Below are positions 54,357-62,384 of a stretch of DNA of 64,000 nt, piece by piece. Source of the DNA: Raineyella sp. W15-4 (GTDB lineage: Bacteria; Actinomycetota; Actinomycetes; Propionibacteriales; Propionibacteriaceae); NCBI RefSeq assembly GCF_033170155.1, contig NZ_CP137079.1:682001-746000 (forward strand). The letters are read 5' to 3'. Made by a program: the position numbers and the translations under genes. The notes beneath the pieces were generated by a model that worked only from the letters and a program-made list of their open reading frames with translations, searched no databases and was not told the origin of the DNA. The first letter of the stretch is position 1; the number at the start of each line of letters is the position of its first letter.

Positions 54357-55379
54357 ATGCTGATCGCCCAGCGCCCGACCCTGAGCGAAGAGGTCCTCGA
54401 CGAGCACCGTTCGCGGTTCGTCATCGAGCCCCTCGAGCCCGGCTTCGGTTACACCCTCGGCAACTCGCTGCGTCGTACGCTGCTCTCCTCGATCCCCGGT
54501 GCGGCGCTGACCAGCATCAAGATCGACGGGAACCTGCACGAGTTCTCCACCCTCCCGGGCGTCGTCGAGGACGTCACCGAGATCATCCTCAACCTCAAGG
54601 GTCTCGTGCTCACCTCGGAGGAGGACGAGCCGGTGGTCATGTACCTGCGCAAGGCCGGTGCCGGTGAGGTCACCGCCGCCGACATCCAGCCGCCGGCCGG
54701 TGTCGAGGTGCACAATCCCGACCTGCACATCGCCACGCTCAACCGGGACGGCGCCATCGACATGGAGTTCGTCGTCGAGCGCGGCCGTGGCTACGTGTCG
54801 GCCGACCAGAACAAGGAGACCGAGCACGAGATCGGCCGGATCCCGGTCGACTCGATCTACTCCCCGGTGCTGAAGGTCAGCTACAAGGTGGAGGCCACCC
54901 GCGTCGAGCAGCGGACCGACTTCGACCGGCTCGTCGTCGACGTGGAGGCGAAGCCGTCGATCACCCCGCGGGACGCGGTCGCCTCCGCGGGCCGTACGCT
55001 CGTCGAGCTGTTCGGCCTGTTCCGGGAGCTCAACGTCGAGGCCGAGGGCGTCGAGATCGGCCCGTCGCCGGTCGACGACCAGTACGCCACCGATCTGGCG
55101 CTGCCGGTCGAGGACCTCAACCTGTCGGTGCGTTCCTACAACTGCCTGCGTCGTGAGGGCATCCACACCGTGGGTGAGCTCATCTCGCGGTCCGAGCAGG
55201 ACCTGCTCGACATCCGCAACTTCGGCTCCAAGTCCATCGACGAGGTCAAGCAGCAGCTGGCCACCATGGGCCTGGCGCTCAAGGACAGCGCCCCCGGTTT
55301 CGATCCCTACACCTACGCCGGTGCGGGGAGCGACGACGAGGACGAGGACACCGACTTCGCGGAGACCGAGCAGTACTGA
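54357..55379 (+). CDS. rpoA: DNA-directed RNA polymerase subunit alpha
   Basis: The alpha subunit dimerises to scaffold RNA polymerase. It is 340 residues: N-terminal domain (about 1-230, [20 protein letters not shown]), linker, and C-terminal DNA/activator-binding domain (about 250-315, [20 protein letters not shown]). An acidic tail ends the protein. Ribosome site GGAAAGGAA. Confidence 0.98.
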   Translation: MLIAQRPTLSEEVLDEHRSRFVIEPLEPGFGYTLGNSLRRTLLSSIPGAALTSIKIDGNLHEFSTLPGVVEDVTEIILNLKGLVLTSEEDEPVVMYLRKAGAGEVTAADIQPPAGVEVHNPDLHIATLNRDGAIDMEFVVERGRGYVSADQNKETEHEIGRIPVDSIYSPVLKVSYKVEATRVEQRTDFDRLVVDVEAKPSITPRDAVASAGRTLVELFGLFRELNVEAEGVEIGPSPVDDQYATDLALPVEDLNLSVRSYNCLRREGIHTVGELISRSEQDLLDIRNFGSKSIDEVKQQLATMGLALKDSAPGFDPYTYAGAGSDDEDEDTDFAETEQY

Positions 55380-55437
55380 GCTCCGCTCCGTACGAGCAGT
55401 CCCGGGCACCGCTTCTGATTGAACTGGAGAGACAAGA

Positions 55438-56019
55438 ATGCCTACCCCCACCAAGGGCCCCCGTCTGGGCGGCAGCGCCGCGCACGAGCGCATCATCCTG
55501 GCCAACCTGGCCAGCCAGCTGTTCGAGCACGGCGCCGTCGTGACCACCGAGGCCAAGGCCAAGCGGGTCCGTCCGCTGGCCGAGAAGATGATCACCAAGG
55601 CCAAGCGGGGCGACCTGCACGCCCGCCGCGTGGTGCTGAAGACCATCACCGATCCGAGCGTGGTGCACGTGTTGTTCACCGAGATCGCCCCGGCGATGGA
55701 GGGTCGCGACGGCGGCTACACCCGGATCACCAAGATCGGCAACCGCCAGGGCGACAACGCCCCGATGGCCAAGATCGAGGTGATTACCGAGCCGGTCGCC
55801 GCGAAGGGCGAGCCGACCACCACCGAGTCCGCCGAGGAGACTGCCGAGGAGATCACGGCAGCGGCGGTGGCCGACGCCGCCGAGCCGCAGATCGCCGCGG
55901 ACGAGGTCATCGAAGACGAGGTCATCGAGGCGGAGTCCGCTCAGCCGGAGGCGGTCGTCGAGGCCGAGGTCGAGGAGACCACCGAGGCCGCCGAGCCGAA
56001 GGCCGACGAGAAGGCCTGA
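55438..56019 (+). CDS. rplQ: 50S ribosomal protein L17
   Basis: L17 lies near the tunnel exit. Residues 1-120 are the conserved domain ([38 protein letters not shown]). A ~70-residue Glu/Ala-rich acidic tail follows, making 193 residues; such tails occur in actinobacterial L17. It ends the alpha operon. In relatives truA usually follows on the same strand, but here it is on the opposite strand 1.6 kb away. Confidence 0.97.
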   Translation: MPTPTKGPRLGGSAAHERIILANLASQLFEHGAVVTTEAKAKRVRPLAEKMITKAKRGDLHARRVVLKTITDPSVVHVLFTEIAPAMEGRDGGYTRITKIGNRQGDNAPMAKIEVITEPVAAKGEPTTTESAEETAEEITAAAVADAAEPQIAADEVIEDEVIEAESAQPEAVVEAEVEETTEAAEPKADEKA

Positions 56020-56050
56020 TCAGGGCCACTGAGCCGGGCGCGTACGTCAC

Positions 56051-56084
56051 CGGGGCGTGGAAGGGACTTCCTTTCCACGCCCCG
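56051..56084 (+). terminator. Terminator after rplQ
   Basis: CGGGGCGTGGAA (56051-56062) pairs with TTCCACGCCCCG (56073-56084); two further pairs close the loop, giving about 14 bp. It ends the long ribosomal transcript. Confidence 0.85.
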
Positions 56085-56088
56085 CGGC

Positions 56089-56246
56089 GTTCCCGCGGGA
56101 ACGTTCCCGTGTGTTGACGTGCCCGGATCAGCCCGATCGCGTTTCCGCGGGAACGCCGAGGGTGCTTCAGATGTCCGGAACTGACCGTTTCTGATGCCAG
56201 TTGTGTCCGATCGCGTTCCCGCGGGAATGGTGTCCCGTGGGAATGG
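56089..56246. repeat. Cluster of GTTCCCGCGGGAAC palindromes
   Basis: The 14-bp palindrome GTTCCCGCGGGAAC occurs perfectly at 56089-56102, with one change at 56141-56154 (GTTTCCGCGGGAAC) and 56215-56228 (last base T), and in degenerate form at 56231-56240 (TGTCCCGTGG). Copies 2 and 3 also share the preceding CCGATCGC. They fill the gap between convergent rplQ and sodA. Confidence 0.7.
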
Positions 56247-56280
56247 TCCCCGCCGCTCCAGGATGTCTCCGGTACGCCGA

Positions 56281-56312
56281 ATGGCGGGCCCCCGGTATGG
56301 GGGACCCGCCAT
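56281..56312 (-). terminator. Terminator after sodA
   Basis: ATGGCGGG (56281-56288) pairs with CCCGCCAT (56305-56312), and CCCCC (56289-56293) with GGGGG (56299-56303). This makes 13 pairs with one bulged A and a GGTAT loop. It starts 22 bases after the sodA stop. Confidence 0.75.
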
Positions 56313-56333
56313 CCCGGACGCGTCGGAGCGGAC

Positions 56334-56930
56334 TCAGGCCTGGGTGGCCTTGGTGAGGCGCTCGTTCACGTCGTCCCAGTTCACGATGTCCCAGAAGGCC
56401 TTGACGTAGTCGGCCTTGACGTTCTTGTACTGCAGGTAGAAGGCGTGCTCCCACAGGTCGAGCACCAACAGCGGGGCCTGGCCGACCGGCAGGTTGCCCT
56501 GGTGGTCGAAGACCTGGTAGACGCGCAGGTCCTGGGAGAACGCGTCGTAGCCGAGGACGGCCCAGCCGGAGCCCTGGATGCCCAGCGCCACCGCGGAGAA
56601 CTCCTTCTGGAAGGACTCCAGCCCGCCGAACTTGGTGTCCAGCGCGGTCTTGATCCCGCCGGTCGGCTCGGAGCCGCCCGGAGTCAGGTTGGTCCAGAAG
56701 ACCGAGTGGTTGAAGTGGCCGCCGAGGTTGAAGGCGAGGTCCTTCTCCAGCTTGTTGATGACGCCGAAGTTGCCCTTGTCGCGGGCCTCGGCGAGCTGCT
56801 CGAGCGCGGTGTTGGCGCCCTTGACGTACGTGGCGTGGTGCTTGTCGTGGTGCAGCTCCAGGATCTCCGGGATGATGGCAGGGGCCAGAGCGTTGTAATC
56901 GTAGGGGAGATCGGGCAGCTGGTAGGTCAT
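56334..56930 (-). CDS. sodA: Superoxide dismutase, Fe/Mn family
   Basis: The 198-residue enzyme has metal ligands H27, H75, D158 and H162 (ELHHDKHHATY, HFNHSVFW, DLWEHAFYLQY). The position that is Gln in E. coli Mn-SOD appears to be His here (VFDHQGN, H143), as in mycobacterial Fe-SOD and, as I recall, the cambialistic propionibacterial SOD; this enzyme may therefore accept Fe or Mn. The ATG has AAGGAGC upstream. It is separated from the rsmC-like gene by 75 bases. No export signal is seen. Confidence 0.96.
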   Translation of the reverse strand: MTYQLPDLPYDYNALAPAIIPEILELHHDKHHATYVKGANTALEQLAEARDKGNFGVINKLEKDLAFNLGGHFNHSVFWTNLTPGGSEPTGGIKTALDTKFGGLESFQKEFSAVALGIQGSGWAVLGYDAFSQDLRVYQVFDHQGNLPVGQAPLLVLDLWEHAFYLQYKNVKADYVKAFWDIVNWDDVNERLTKATQA

Positions 56931-56983
56931 GGTTGCTCCTTCACCCGGCAGGCGCCGGTCATTGACGAGTAAGTCATTCTCAC

Positions 56984-57009
56984 CTTATCGACGTGCACCG
57001 CGCGGTCAA
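56984..57009 (-). promoter_or_regulatory. Possible sodA promoter with dyad
   Basis: On the minus strand TTGACC (57009-57004) precedes GATAAG (56989-56984) by only 14 bp. GATAAG is also one arm of an imperfect dyad with CTTACTC (to about 56967), which could be a metal-regulator site. Spacing is poor, so this is tentative. Confidence 0.3.
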
Positions 57010-57626
57010 TGGTTCTTTTCGCGCCGACTCTCCAGCACCCGGAACCCCTTCGAGCTCGCCAGCCGCTCGGTCGGCCACCCCTGCTCGCCCAGCCAGTGCT
57101 GCAGACTGTCCGCCCCGAGGTTCTTGCCGACCACCAGCACCGCCCGCCCGTCCGGCGTGAGCCGGCCGAGCCAGGTCAGCAACAGCTCGTGCAGCGCCTC
57201 CTTGCCGATCCGGATCGGCGGGTTGGACCAGATCTCGTCGTACCTCGCGGCCGGGTCGACCCGGTCCGGGGTGGACGTCCGCACCCGGTCGGCGACCCCC
57301 AGTGCGGCGGCGTTGTCCCGGGTCAGGGCGAGTGCCCGCTCGTTGGTGTCCACCGCATCGACCGACAGCCAGGGGCAGTCCAGGGCCAGGGTCAGCGCGA
57401 TCGGGCCGTAGCCGCAGCCGACGTCGGCGACCCGACGGACCTCGGGCCCCGGGGGCGGCACCTCCTTGAGCAGCACGGCGGTCGCCGGGTCCAGCCGGCT
57501 GCCGGAGAACACCCCGTTGGCGGTCTGCAGGGTCAGCTCCCGGCCACGAACGGTGAGGTGGATCGTACGGCGGTGCTCCGCGCCCTGCGGGGTGGAGAAG
57601 TAGTGCTCGGTCGGTTCCTCAGTCAC
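57006..57626 (-). CDS. RsmC-like class I methyltransferase
   Basis: The 206-residue SAM-dependent methyltransferase has motif I (DVGCGYGPIAL, about 68-78) and the N6/N2-methylase motif SNPPIR (134-139). It resembles the catalytic half of RsmC (16S rRNA G1207 N2-methylation), without RsmC's N-terminal domain. Its start overlaps the truA end by 8 bases and it follows trmB and truA, so an RNA-modification operon is likely. The exact target is inferred. Confidence 0.83.
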   Translation of the reverse strand: MTEEPTEHYFSTPQGAEHRRTIHLTVRGRELTLQTANGVFSGSRLDPATAVLLKEVPPPGPEVRRVADVGCGYGPIALTLALDCPWLSVDAVDTNERALALTRDNAAALGVADRVRTSTPDRVDPAARYDEIWSNPPIRIGKEALHELLLTWLGRLTPDGRAVLVVGKNLGADSLQHWLGEQGWPTERLASSKGFRVLESRREKNH

Positions 57627-58500
57627 CGCAGCAGTCTCCGTCCGTCGGGGGCTCGGTGGTGGGTGTCGTCGGGGTCAGCACCCGGACCGCCCGGGCGGCT
57701 GCAGCGCGGGCCGCCAGTTCGTCGTCGGGTGGGTAGCCCACCTCCTCCAGGGTGAGCCCGTGCGCCGGCATCACCTGGATCGACGACTGGCGGCTGGTCG
57801 CGTCCCGGACGGTGCGCAGCCAGGCCAGGTCGCGCCGGCCGGTGGCGACGGTGGCCAGCGCCCCGACCAGGGAGCGCACCATCGAATGACAGAACGCGTC
57901 GGCCCGTACGGTGATCTCCACCGTCCCGTCCCCCGGCCGGCGGCGCGCCGTGCAGTCCAGCAGCGTACGGATCGTGGTGGCGCCCTCCCGCGGCCTGCAG
58001 AACGCGGCGAAGTCCCGCAGCCCGAGCAACTCGCGGCCGGCCGCGGTCAGCGCGTCAGGGTCGAGCGTGCCGCGGATCCGGGCGACATGGCCGCGCAGCA
58101 GTGGGTCGGCGAACCCCGCCTCGTCCACCAGCCGGTAGACGTAGCGGCGCCACCGGGCGGCGAACCGGGCGTCGAAGCCCGCCGGCGCGGGACGTACGTC
58201 GCGGACCACCAGATCGGCCGGCAGCACCCGCTGCAGCCGGCGCCGCAGGGTGTCCACCGGGGCCTCGTCGAGCAGGTCGACGTGGGCCACCTGGCCCCGG
58301 GCGTGCACCCCGGCGTCGGTTCGCCCGGCGACCGTCAGAGTGGCCGGGGCGGACAGTCGCAGCACCTGGCCGATCCGGTGCTCCAACTCGCCCTGCACCG
58401 TCCGCCGGTCCGGCTGGGCCGCCCAGCCGCTGAAGTCGGTGCCGTCGTAGGCGATGTCCAGTCGCCACCGGGTGGTGCCCGGTGCCGGGCCCTCGATCAT
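57619..58500 (-). CDS. truA: tRNA pseudouridine(38-40) synthase TruA
   Basis: TruA isomerises uridines 38-40 in the anticodon arm. It is 293 residues, with the catalytic D62 in GRTDAGVHARGQV and the N-terminal LDIAYDGTDFSGWA. The ATG overlaps the trmB stop (ATGA). It differs from the usual actinobacterial order, where truA is cotranscribed after rplQ. Confidence 0.95.
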   Translation of the reverse strand: MIEGPAPGTTRWRLDIAYDGTDFSGWAAQPDRRTVQGELEHRIGQVLRLSAPATLTVAGRTDAGVHARGQVAHVDLLDEAPVDTLRRRLQRVLPADLVVRDVRPAPAGFDARFAARWRRYVYRLVDEAGFADPLLRGHVARIRGTLDPDALTAAGRELLGLRDFAAFCRPREGATTIRTLLDCTARRRPGDGTVEITVRADAFCHSMVRSLVGALATVATGRRDLAWLRTVRDATSRQSSIQVMPAHGLTLEEVGYPPDDELAARAAAARAVRVLTPTTPTTEPPTDGDCCGD

Positions 58501-59273
58501 CGGCCGGCCCGATGGCCATCGACCGGGTCTGCGGGATCGGTCGAGTCAGCCGGGCGATGGTAGACCAGGTCACGGATCTGCCGGCCGGCGGCGAGCCCGC
58601 GCTGCTCGAACCGGGTCAGTGGCCGGGCCTCCGGGCGCGGCGCCCACCCGCCGTACGCGTTGACCAGGTCGCGGCGTCCGTCGAGCACCTCACGCATCTG
58701 CTCGGCGTAGTCGGGCCAGTCGGTCGCCAGGTGCCAGCTGCCGCCGGGCCGCAGCCGGGAGGCGACCAGTGCGGCGGTGGCCGGGTTGACCAGCCGGCGC
58801 TTGTGGTGGCGGGCCTTGTGCCAGGGATCGGGGAAGAAGGTGAGGATCCGCGCCACGCTTCCGGCCGGGATCCAGTGCCGCAGCGCGTCCACCCCGTCGA
58901 CCTCGGCGAGGCGTACGTTCGTCAGGCCCGCGCGGGCGACCATCCCCAGGGCGCTGGCGACCGCCGGCTTGAACACCTCGAACCCCAGGTAGTCCACCTC
59001 CGGGTGCCGGCCCGCGATCGCGACACAGGCCTCACCGTTGCCGGTGCCGATCTCCAGCCACAGCGGGGCCGTCCGCCCCCAGATCGCCGCCGGGTCGAAC
59101 GGCTGCCCGGGGGCGACGGAGGTGCTGGTGGCCCGGTGGGCCAGCGGGATGACCCAGGCGGCGTGGTGCGCCTCCCAGTTGCGCAGTTGCGAGGCGTTCA
59201 TCCGGGTGCTGCGCCGGACGAACGAGACGACGTCGCGGTGGGCGCGGGGAAGCGGAGTGGCGGTCCCGGTCAC
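58497..59273 (-). CDS. trmB: tRNA (guanine-N7-)-methyltransferase
   Basis: TrmB makes m7G46 in tRNA variable loops. The protein is 258 residues, with EIGTGNG (74-80), the fold-specific FFPDPWHKARHHKRRLV (from 146) and the C-terminal TRFEQRG. I use GTG 59273, which overlaps the upstream gene's stop (GTGA) and gives the conserved SFVRRSTRM stretch before the domain; an ATG at residue 25 is an alternative. Confidence 0.94.
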   Translation of the reverse strand: MTGTATPLPRAHRDVVSFVRRSTRMNASQLRNWEAHHAAWVIPLAHRATSTSVAPGQPFDPAAIWGRTAPLWLEIGTGNGEACVAIAGRHPEVDYLGFEVFKPAVASALGMVARAGLTNVRLAEVDGVDALRHWIPAGSVARILTFFPDPWHKARHHKRRLVNPATAALVASRLRPGGSWHLATDWPDYAEQMREVLDGRRDLVNAYGGWAPRPEARPLTRFEQRGLAAGRQIRDLVYHRPADSTDPADPVDGHRAGR

Positions 59274-59707
59274 CGGTCGGCCCTGCGTCGGTAGGGGTTG
59301 GCCTGCGGCTTGCGGCGGTTCCGGTGCGCCGACGGGTGGTCGTGTTCGGCGCGTTCGGCGCGGCGCCGGGCCGCTTCGGCGTCCCTGGCGAGTTGCTCGG
59401 CGACCATCGCGTCGACCGCCCGCTGCCGGGACCGGTCGGTCCAGCGGCGGGTGAGGACGGACCGGAGGTACATCGTCACGGTCAGGACGACGGCGAAGGC
59501 CGCCAGCGACCATCCCCAGCTGCCGGTCAGCTGCAGCGCCAGCGCGCCGGCCGCGGCGGACAGCAGGGCCACCACCCACAGGCTGACCTCACGGATCAGC
59601 TTGGCGCGGCTGATACCCCGGCCGACGAGGTCGGCCGGAGTCCGGTCGCCGAGGGCAGGGGTCCGGTCGTCGCGAGGCTGGGATCCGTCGCCGGGGGTGG
59701 TGGGCAT
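59270..59707 (-). CDS. Small membrane protein of unknown function
   Basis: The 145-residue protein has two predicted membrane helices (about 46-82) and a charged, Arg/Ala-rich C-terminal tail with coiled-coil character (MVAEQLARDAEAARRRAERA). I do not recognise a family. It is the first gene of the trmB-truA-rsmC-like set, with a 4-base overlap to trmB. ATG 59707 has no ribosome site, and TACATT ends six bases before it, which suggests a leaderless mRNA. Confidence 0.72.
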   Translation of the reverse strand: MPTTPGDGSQPRDDRTPALGDRTPADLVGRGISRAKLIREVSLWVVALLSAAAGALALQLTGSWGWSLAAFAVVLTVTMYLRSVLTRRWTDRSRQRAVDAMVAEQLARDAEAARRRAERAEHDHPSAHRNRRKPQANPYRRRADR

Positions 59708-59784
59708 GAGGCCAATGTACGGGCCGGCCACCAGCCCCGGGGGCGCGTCCCGGGGGACGTCGTCCCGGAGCCGCCCGCCCCGGG

Positions 59785-61068
59785 TCAGCCGCGCTCGTCG
59801 ATCGGGACGAAGTGCCGTCGCGGCGCGCCGGTGTAGATCTGCTTGGGCCGGACGATCTTCTGCTCCGGGTCGTTGGCGCCCTCCAGCCACTGGGAAAGCC
59901 AGCCGGCGGTGCGTGGGATGGCGAAGAGCGCGGTGAACATCTCCGGCTCGAAGCCGAGCGCCTCGTAGATCAGCCCGGAGTAGAAGTCGACGTTGGGGTA
60001 GAGCCGCCGCTTGACGAAGTACTCGTCCTCCAGTGCGATCTTCTCCAGCTCCAGCGCGATCTCCAGCAGTGGGTTGACGCCGGTCACCTCGAAGACGTCG
60101 TGTGCGGTCGACTTGATGATCCGGGCCCGCGGGTCGTAGTTCTTATAGACCCGGTGGCCGAAGCCCATCAGCCGGGCGCCGCCCGACTTCACCCCGGCGA
60201 TGAACTCCGGCACCTTCTCCACGGCGCCGATCTCGCGCAGCATCCGCAGCACCGCCTCGTTCGCGCCGCCGTGCAGCGGGCCGAACAGCGCCCCGATCCC
60301 GGCCGACACGCAGGTGTAGGGGCCGTTGCCGGACGACGCCACGGTGCGGACCGTGGTGGTGGAACAGTTCTGCTCGTGGTCGGCGTGCAGCACGAACAGC
60401 ACCTCCAGCGCGTGCACCAGCCGCGGGTCGGGGCGGTAGTCGCGCTCGCCCATCATGAACAGCATCCGCATGAAGTTCTCCACATAGGAGATGTCGTCGC
60501 GGGGGTAGACGAACGGCAGGCCGGCGGAGTGCCGGTAGGAGAACGCCGCCAGGGTCGGCATCTTGGCGATCAGCCGGCGGATCTGCAGGTGCGGGCTGAG
60601 GTGCAGGTCCGCCTCGCGGGACTCCGGGTAGAAGGCGTGCAGCGAACTCACCGCCGACATCAGCTTCGCCATCGGGTGGGCGTCGTACGGGAACGCGTCG
60701 ATCAGCTTCTTGACGTTCTCCGGGATGAACATGTGGTGGTTGATGTCGTACTCCCAGCGGGCCAGCTGGCTGCTAGTCGGGAGCTCACCGTAGGCGAGCA
60801 GATAGGCCACCTCGAGGTAGCTGCACTTCTCGGCGAGCTCCTCGATCGGATAGCCGCGGTAGTCGAGGATGCCCTTGTCGCCGTGGATGTAGGCGACCGA
60901 GGAATGGCAGACGGCGGTGTTGAACATGCCCGGATCGAAGGACACCAGGCCACGGCCCTCGGCATCGTGGATCTGGAACAGATCCTTCGCCCGGATGGTC
61001 CCTTCGGAGACCGGGAGCTCGTACGTCTCCCCGGTGCGATTGTCGCGAATGGTCAGAGTCTCTCCCAT
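59785..61068 (-). CDS. gltA: Citrate synthase (type II)
   Basis: It condenses acetyl-CoA and oxaloacetate, the entry step of the TCA cycle. It is 427 residues, the hexameric, NADH-sensitive type by length. Catalytic residues H266 (GPLHGGAN), H305 (GFGHRVYK) and D361 (NVDFYSG), and H231 (HADHEQN), align one-to-one with E. coli GltA. ATG 61068 has no Shine-Dalgarno sequence, and TATCGT ends six bases upstream, consistent with a leaderless transcript. It diverges from rplM. Confidence 0.96.
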   Translation of the reverse strand: MGETLTIRDNRTGETYELPVSEGTIRAKDLFQIHDAEGRGLVSFDPGMFNTAVCHSSVAYIHGDKGILDYRGYPIEELAEKCSYLEVAYLLAYGELPTSSQLARWEYDINHHMFIPENVKKLIDAFPYDAHPMAKLMSAVSSLHAFYPESREADLHLSPHLQIRRLIAKMPTLAAFSYRHSAGLPFVYPRDDISYVENFMRMLFMMGERDYRPDPRLVHALEVLFVLHADHEQNCSTTTVRTVASSGNGPYTCVSAGIGALFGPLHGGANEAVLRMLREIGAVEKVPEFIAGVKSGGARLMGFGHRVYKNYDPRARIIKSTAHDVFEVTGVNPLLEIALELEKIALEDEYFVKRRLYPNVDFYSGLIYEALGFEPEMFTALFAIPRTAGWLSQWLEGANDPEQKIVRPKQIYTGAPRRHFVPIDERG

Positions 61069-61204
61069 GACGGCACGATAGGGGCGGTGAGGGTCCGTCC
61101 TGGGGAGGGGCGGGCGTCGGGTTCGTCACGTCGTGTGGTAAGACGTGTGATAGACAAAGGGGAGGACACGGGTCGCCTGCGGCGCCGGCGGCCGGTCGGT
61201 TGTT

Positions 61205-61233
61205 TTGACCCGGGCGCTCGGCGACGGTAACCT
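61205..61233 (+). promoter_or_regulatory. rplM-rpsI promoter
   Basis: TTGACC (61205-61210), a 17-bp spacer and TAACCT (61228-61233), preceded by TGTT. Hexamers and spacing are identical to the rpsL promoter. It leaves an untranslated leader of about 125 nt. Confidence 0.75.
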
Positions 61234-61363
61234 ATTCCGATGTGCGCTTGGCGTCGCATGCCGGCGAGCCCGTCGCCCCGGAGACCGGGGGTGGCGATCG
61301 CGGCTTCCCGGCCGCACTGCGTACAGAGAACGTAAAACTACCTAGTGGAAGTGGTCCCCGACC

Positions 61364-61807
61364 GTGTCTACGTACAGCCCGAAGCCCGGCGAGATCGAGC
61401 GCCATTGGCATGTCATTGATGCCGAGGGTGTGACCCTCGGCCGCCTCGCCGTGACCGCCGCGACCCTGCTGCGCGGAAAGCACAAGGCGACCTTCGCCCC
61501 GCACATCGACGGCGGTGACTTCGTCGTGGTCGTGAACGCTTCCAAGATCCGGCTGACCGGCAAGAAGGCGACCGACAAGATGGCCTACCGGCACAGCGGT
61601 GAGCCGGGCGGCCTGAAGGCCGTGGCGTACGGCGAGCTCCTGCAGAAGGACCCGCGCCGCGCCGTGGAGCTGGCGGTCTGGGGCATGCTCCCCAAGAACC
61701 GTCTGAGCCGCAAGCTGATGGGCAAGCTCAAGGTCTACGGCGGCCCCGAGCACCCGCATGCGGCACAGAACCCGCAGCCGTACGAGATCGTCCAGATCGC
61801 CCAGTGA
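61364..61807 (+). CDS. rplM: 50S ribosomal protein L13
   Basis: L13 is an early 50S assembly protein. It is 147 residues, from a GTG start ([20 protein letters not shown]), with the conserved [17 protein letters not shown] and the [11 protein letters not shown] motif. It is followed after 26 bases by rpsI, the usual pairing. Confidence 0.97.
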   Translation: MSTYSPKPGEIERHWHVIDAEGVTLGRLAVTAATLLRGKHKATFAPHIDGGDFVVVVNASKIRLTGKKATDKMAYRHSGEPGGLKAVAYGELLQKDPRRAVELAVWGMLPKNRLSRKLMGKLKVYGGPEHPHAAQNPQPYEIVQIAQ

Positions 61808-61833
61808 CCCACTGATTGCCGAGGATCAACCAA

Positions 61834-62358
61834 GTGTCTGAAAACGTCGAAGAGACCACCGACAGCAGCGAGGAGTTCGCCTCCTTCACCGAGGGCGACC
61901 GCGAGATCGCCTATCGTTCCGAGGGTGAGGCCGCGGGTACCGCGGCCCCCGGCGAGCGCCAGGCCATCATCGCGCCCGGCATGGCCACCGGCCGCCGCAA
62001 GGAGGCCGTCGCCCGCGTCCGGATCGTTCCGGGCACCGGCAAGTGGTCCCTCAACGGGCGGGCCCTCGAGGACTACTTCCCGAGCAAGATCCACCAGCAG
62101 CTGGTGAACGAGCCCTTCGTCGTCGCCGGTGTCGAGGGCGCCTACGACGTCATCGCCCGCGTGCACGGTGGCGGCCCCTCCGGCCAGGCCGGCGCGATGC
62201 GTCTGGGCGTGGCCCGTGCGCTGAACGCCGTCGACGCCGAGGCCAGCCGTCCGGGCCTGAAGAAGGCCGGCATGCTGACCCGTGACGCGCGTGCGGTGGA
62301 GCGCAAGAAGGCCGGCCTGAAGAAGGCCCGCAAGGCTCCGCAGTACTCGAAGCGCTGA
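61834..62358 (+). CDS. rpsI: 30S ribosomal protein S9
   Basis: S9 reaches the P-site tRNA with its C-terminal SKR tail (QYSKR, present). The protein is 174 residues because of an acidic N-terminal extension of about 50 residues before the conserved [13 protein letters not shown], a common actinobacterial trait. GTG 61834 has GAGG nine bases upstream. It is cotranscribed with rplM and probably glmM. Confidence 0.97.
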   Translation: MSENVEETTDSSEEFASFTEGDREIAYRSEGEAAGTAAPGERQAIIAPGMATGRRKEAVARVRIVPGTGKWSLNGRALEDYFPSKIHQQLVNEPFVVAGVEGAYDVIARVHGGGPSGQAGAMRLGVARALNAVDAEASRPGLKKAGMLTRDARAVERKKAGLKKARKAPQYSKR

Positions 62359-62384
62359 TCCAGGCCTCTGGGGGGTGACTCGAC

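Larger units (their letters stand above)
56020..56333. other. rplQ-sodA convergent intergenic region
   Basis: This 314-base gap holds no gene. It contains the rplQ terminator (56051-56084), the palindrome cluster (56089-56246) and the sodA terminator (56281-56312). Confidence 0.7.

Noticed and set aside
56089-56246. CRISPR array
   Set aside because: The repeats are only 14 bp and palindromic, unequally spaced (52 and 74 bp), and there are no cas genes.
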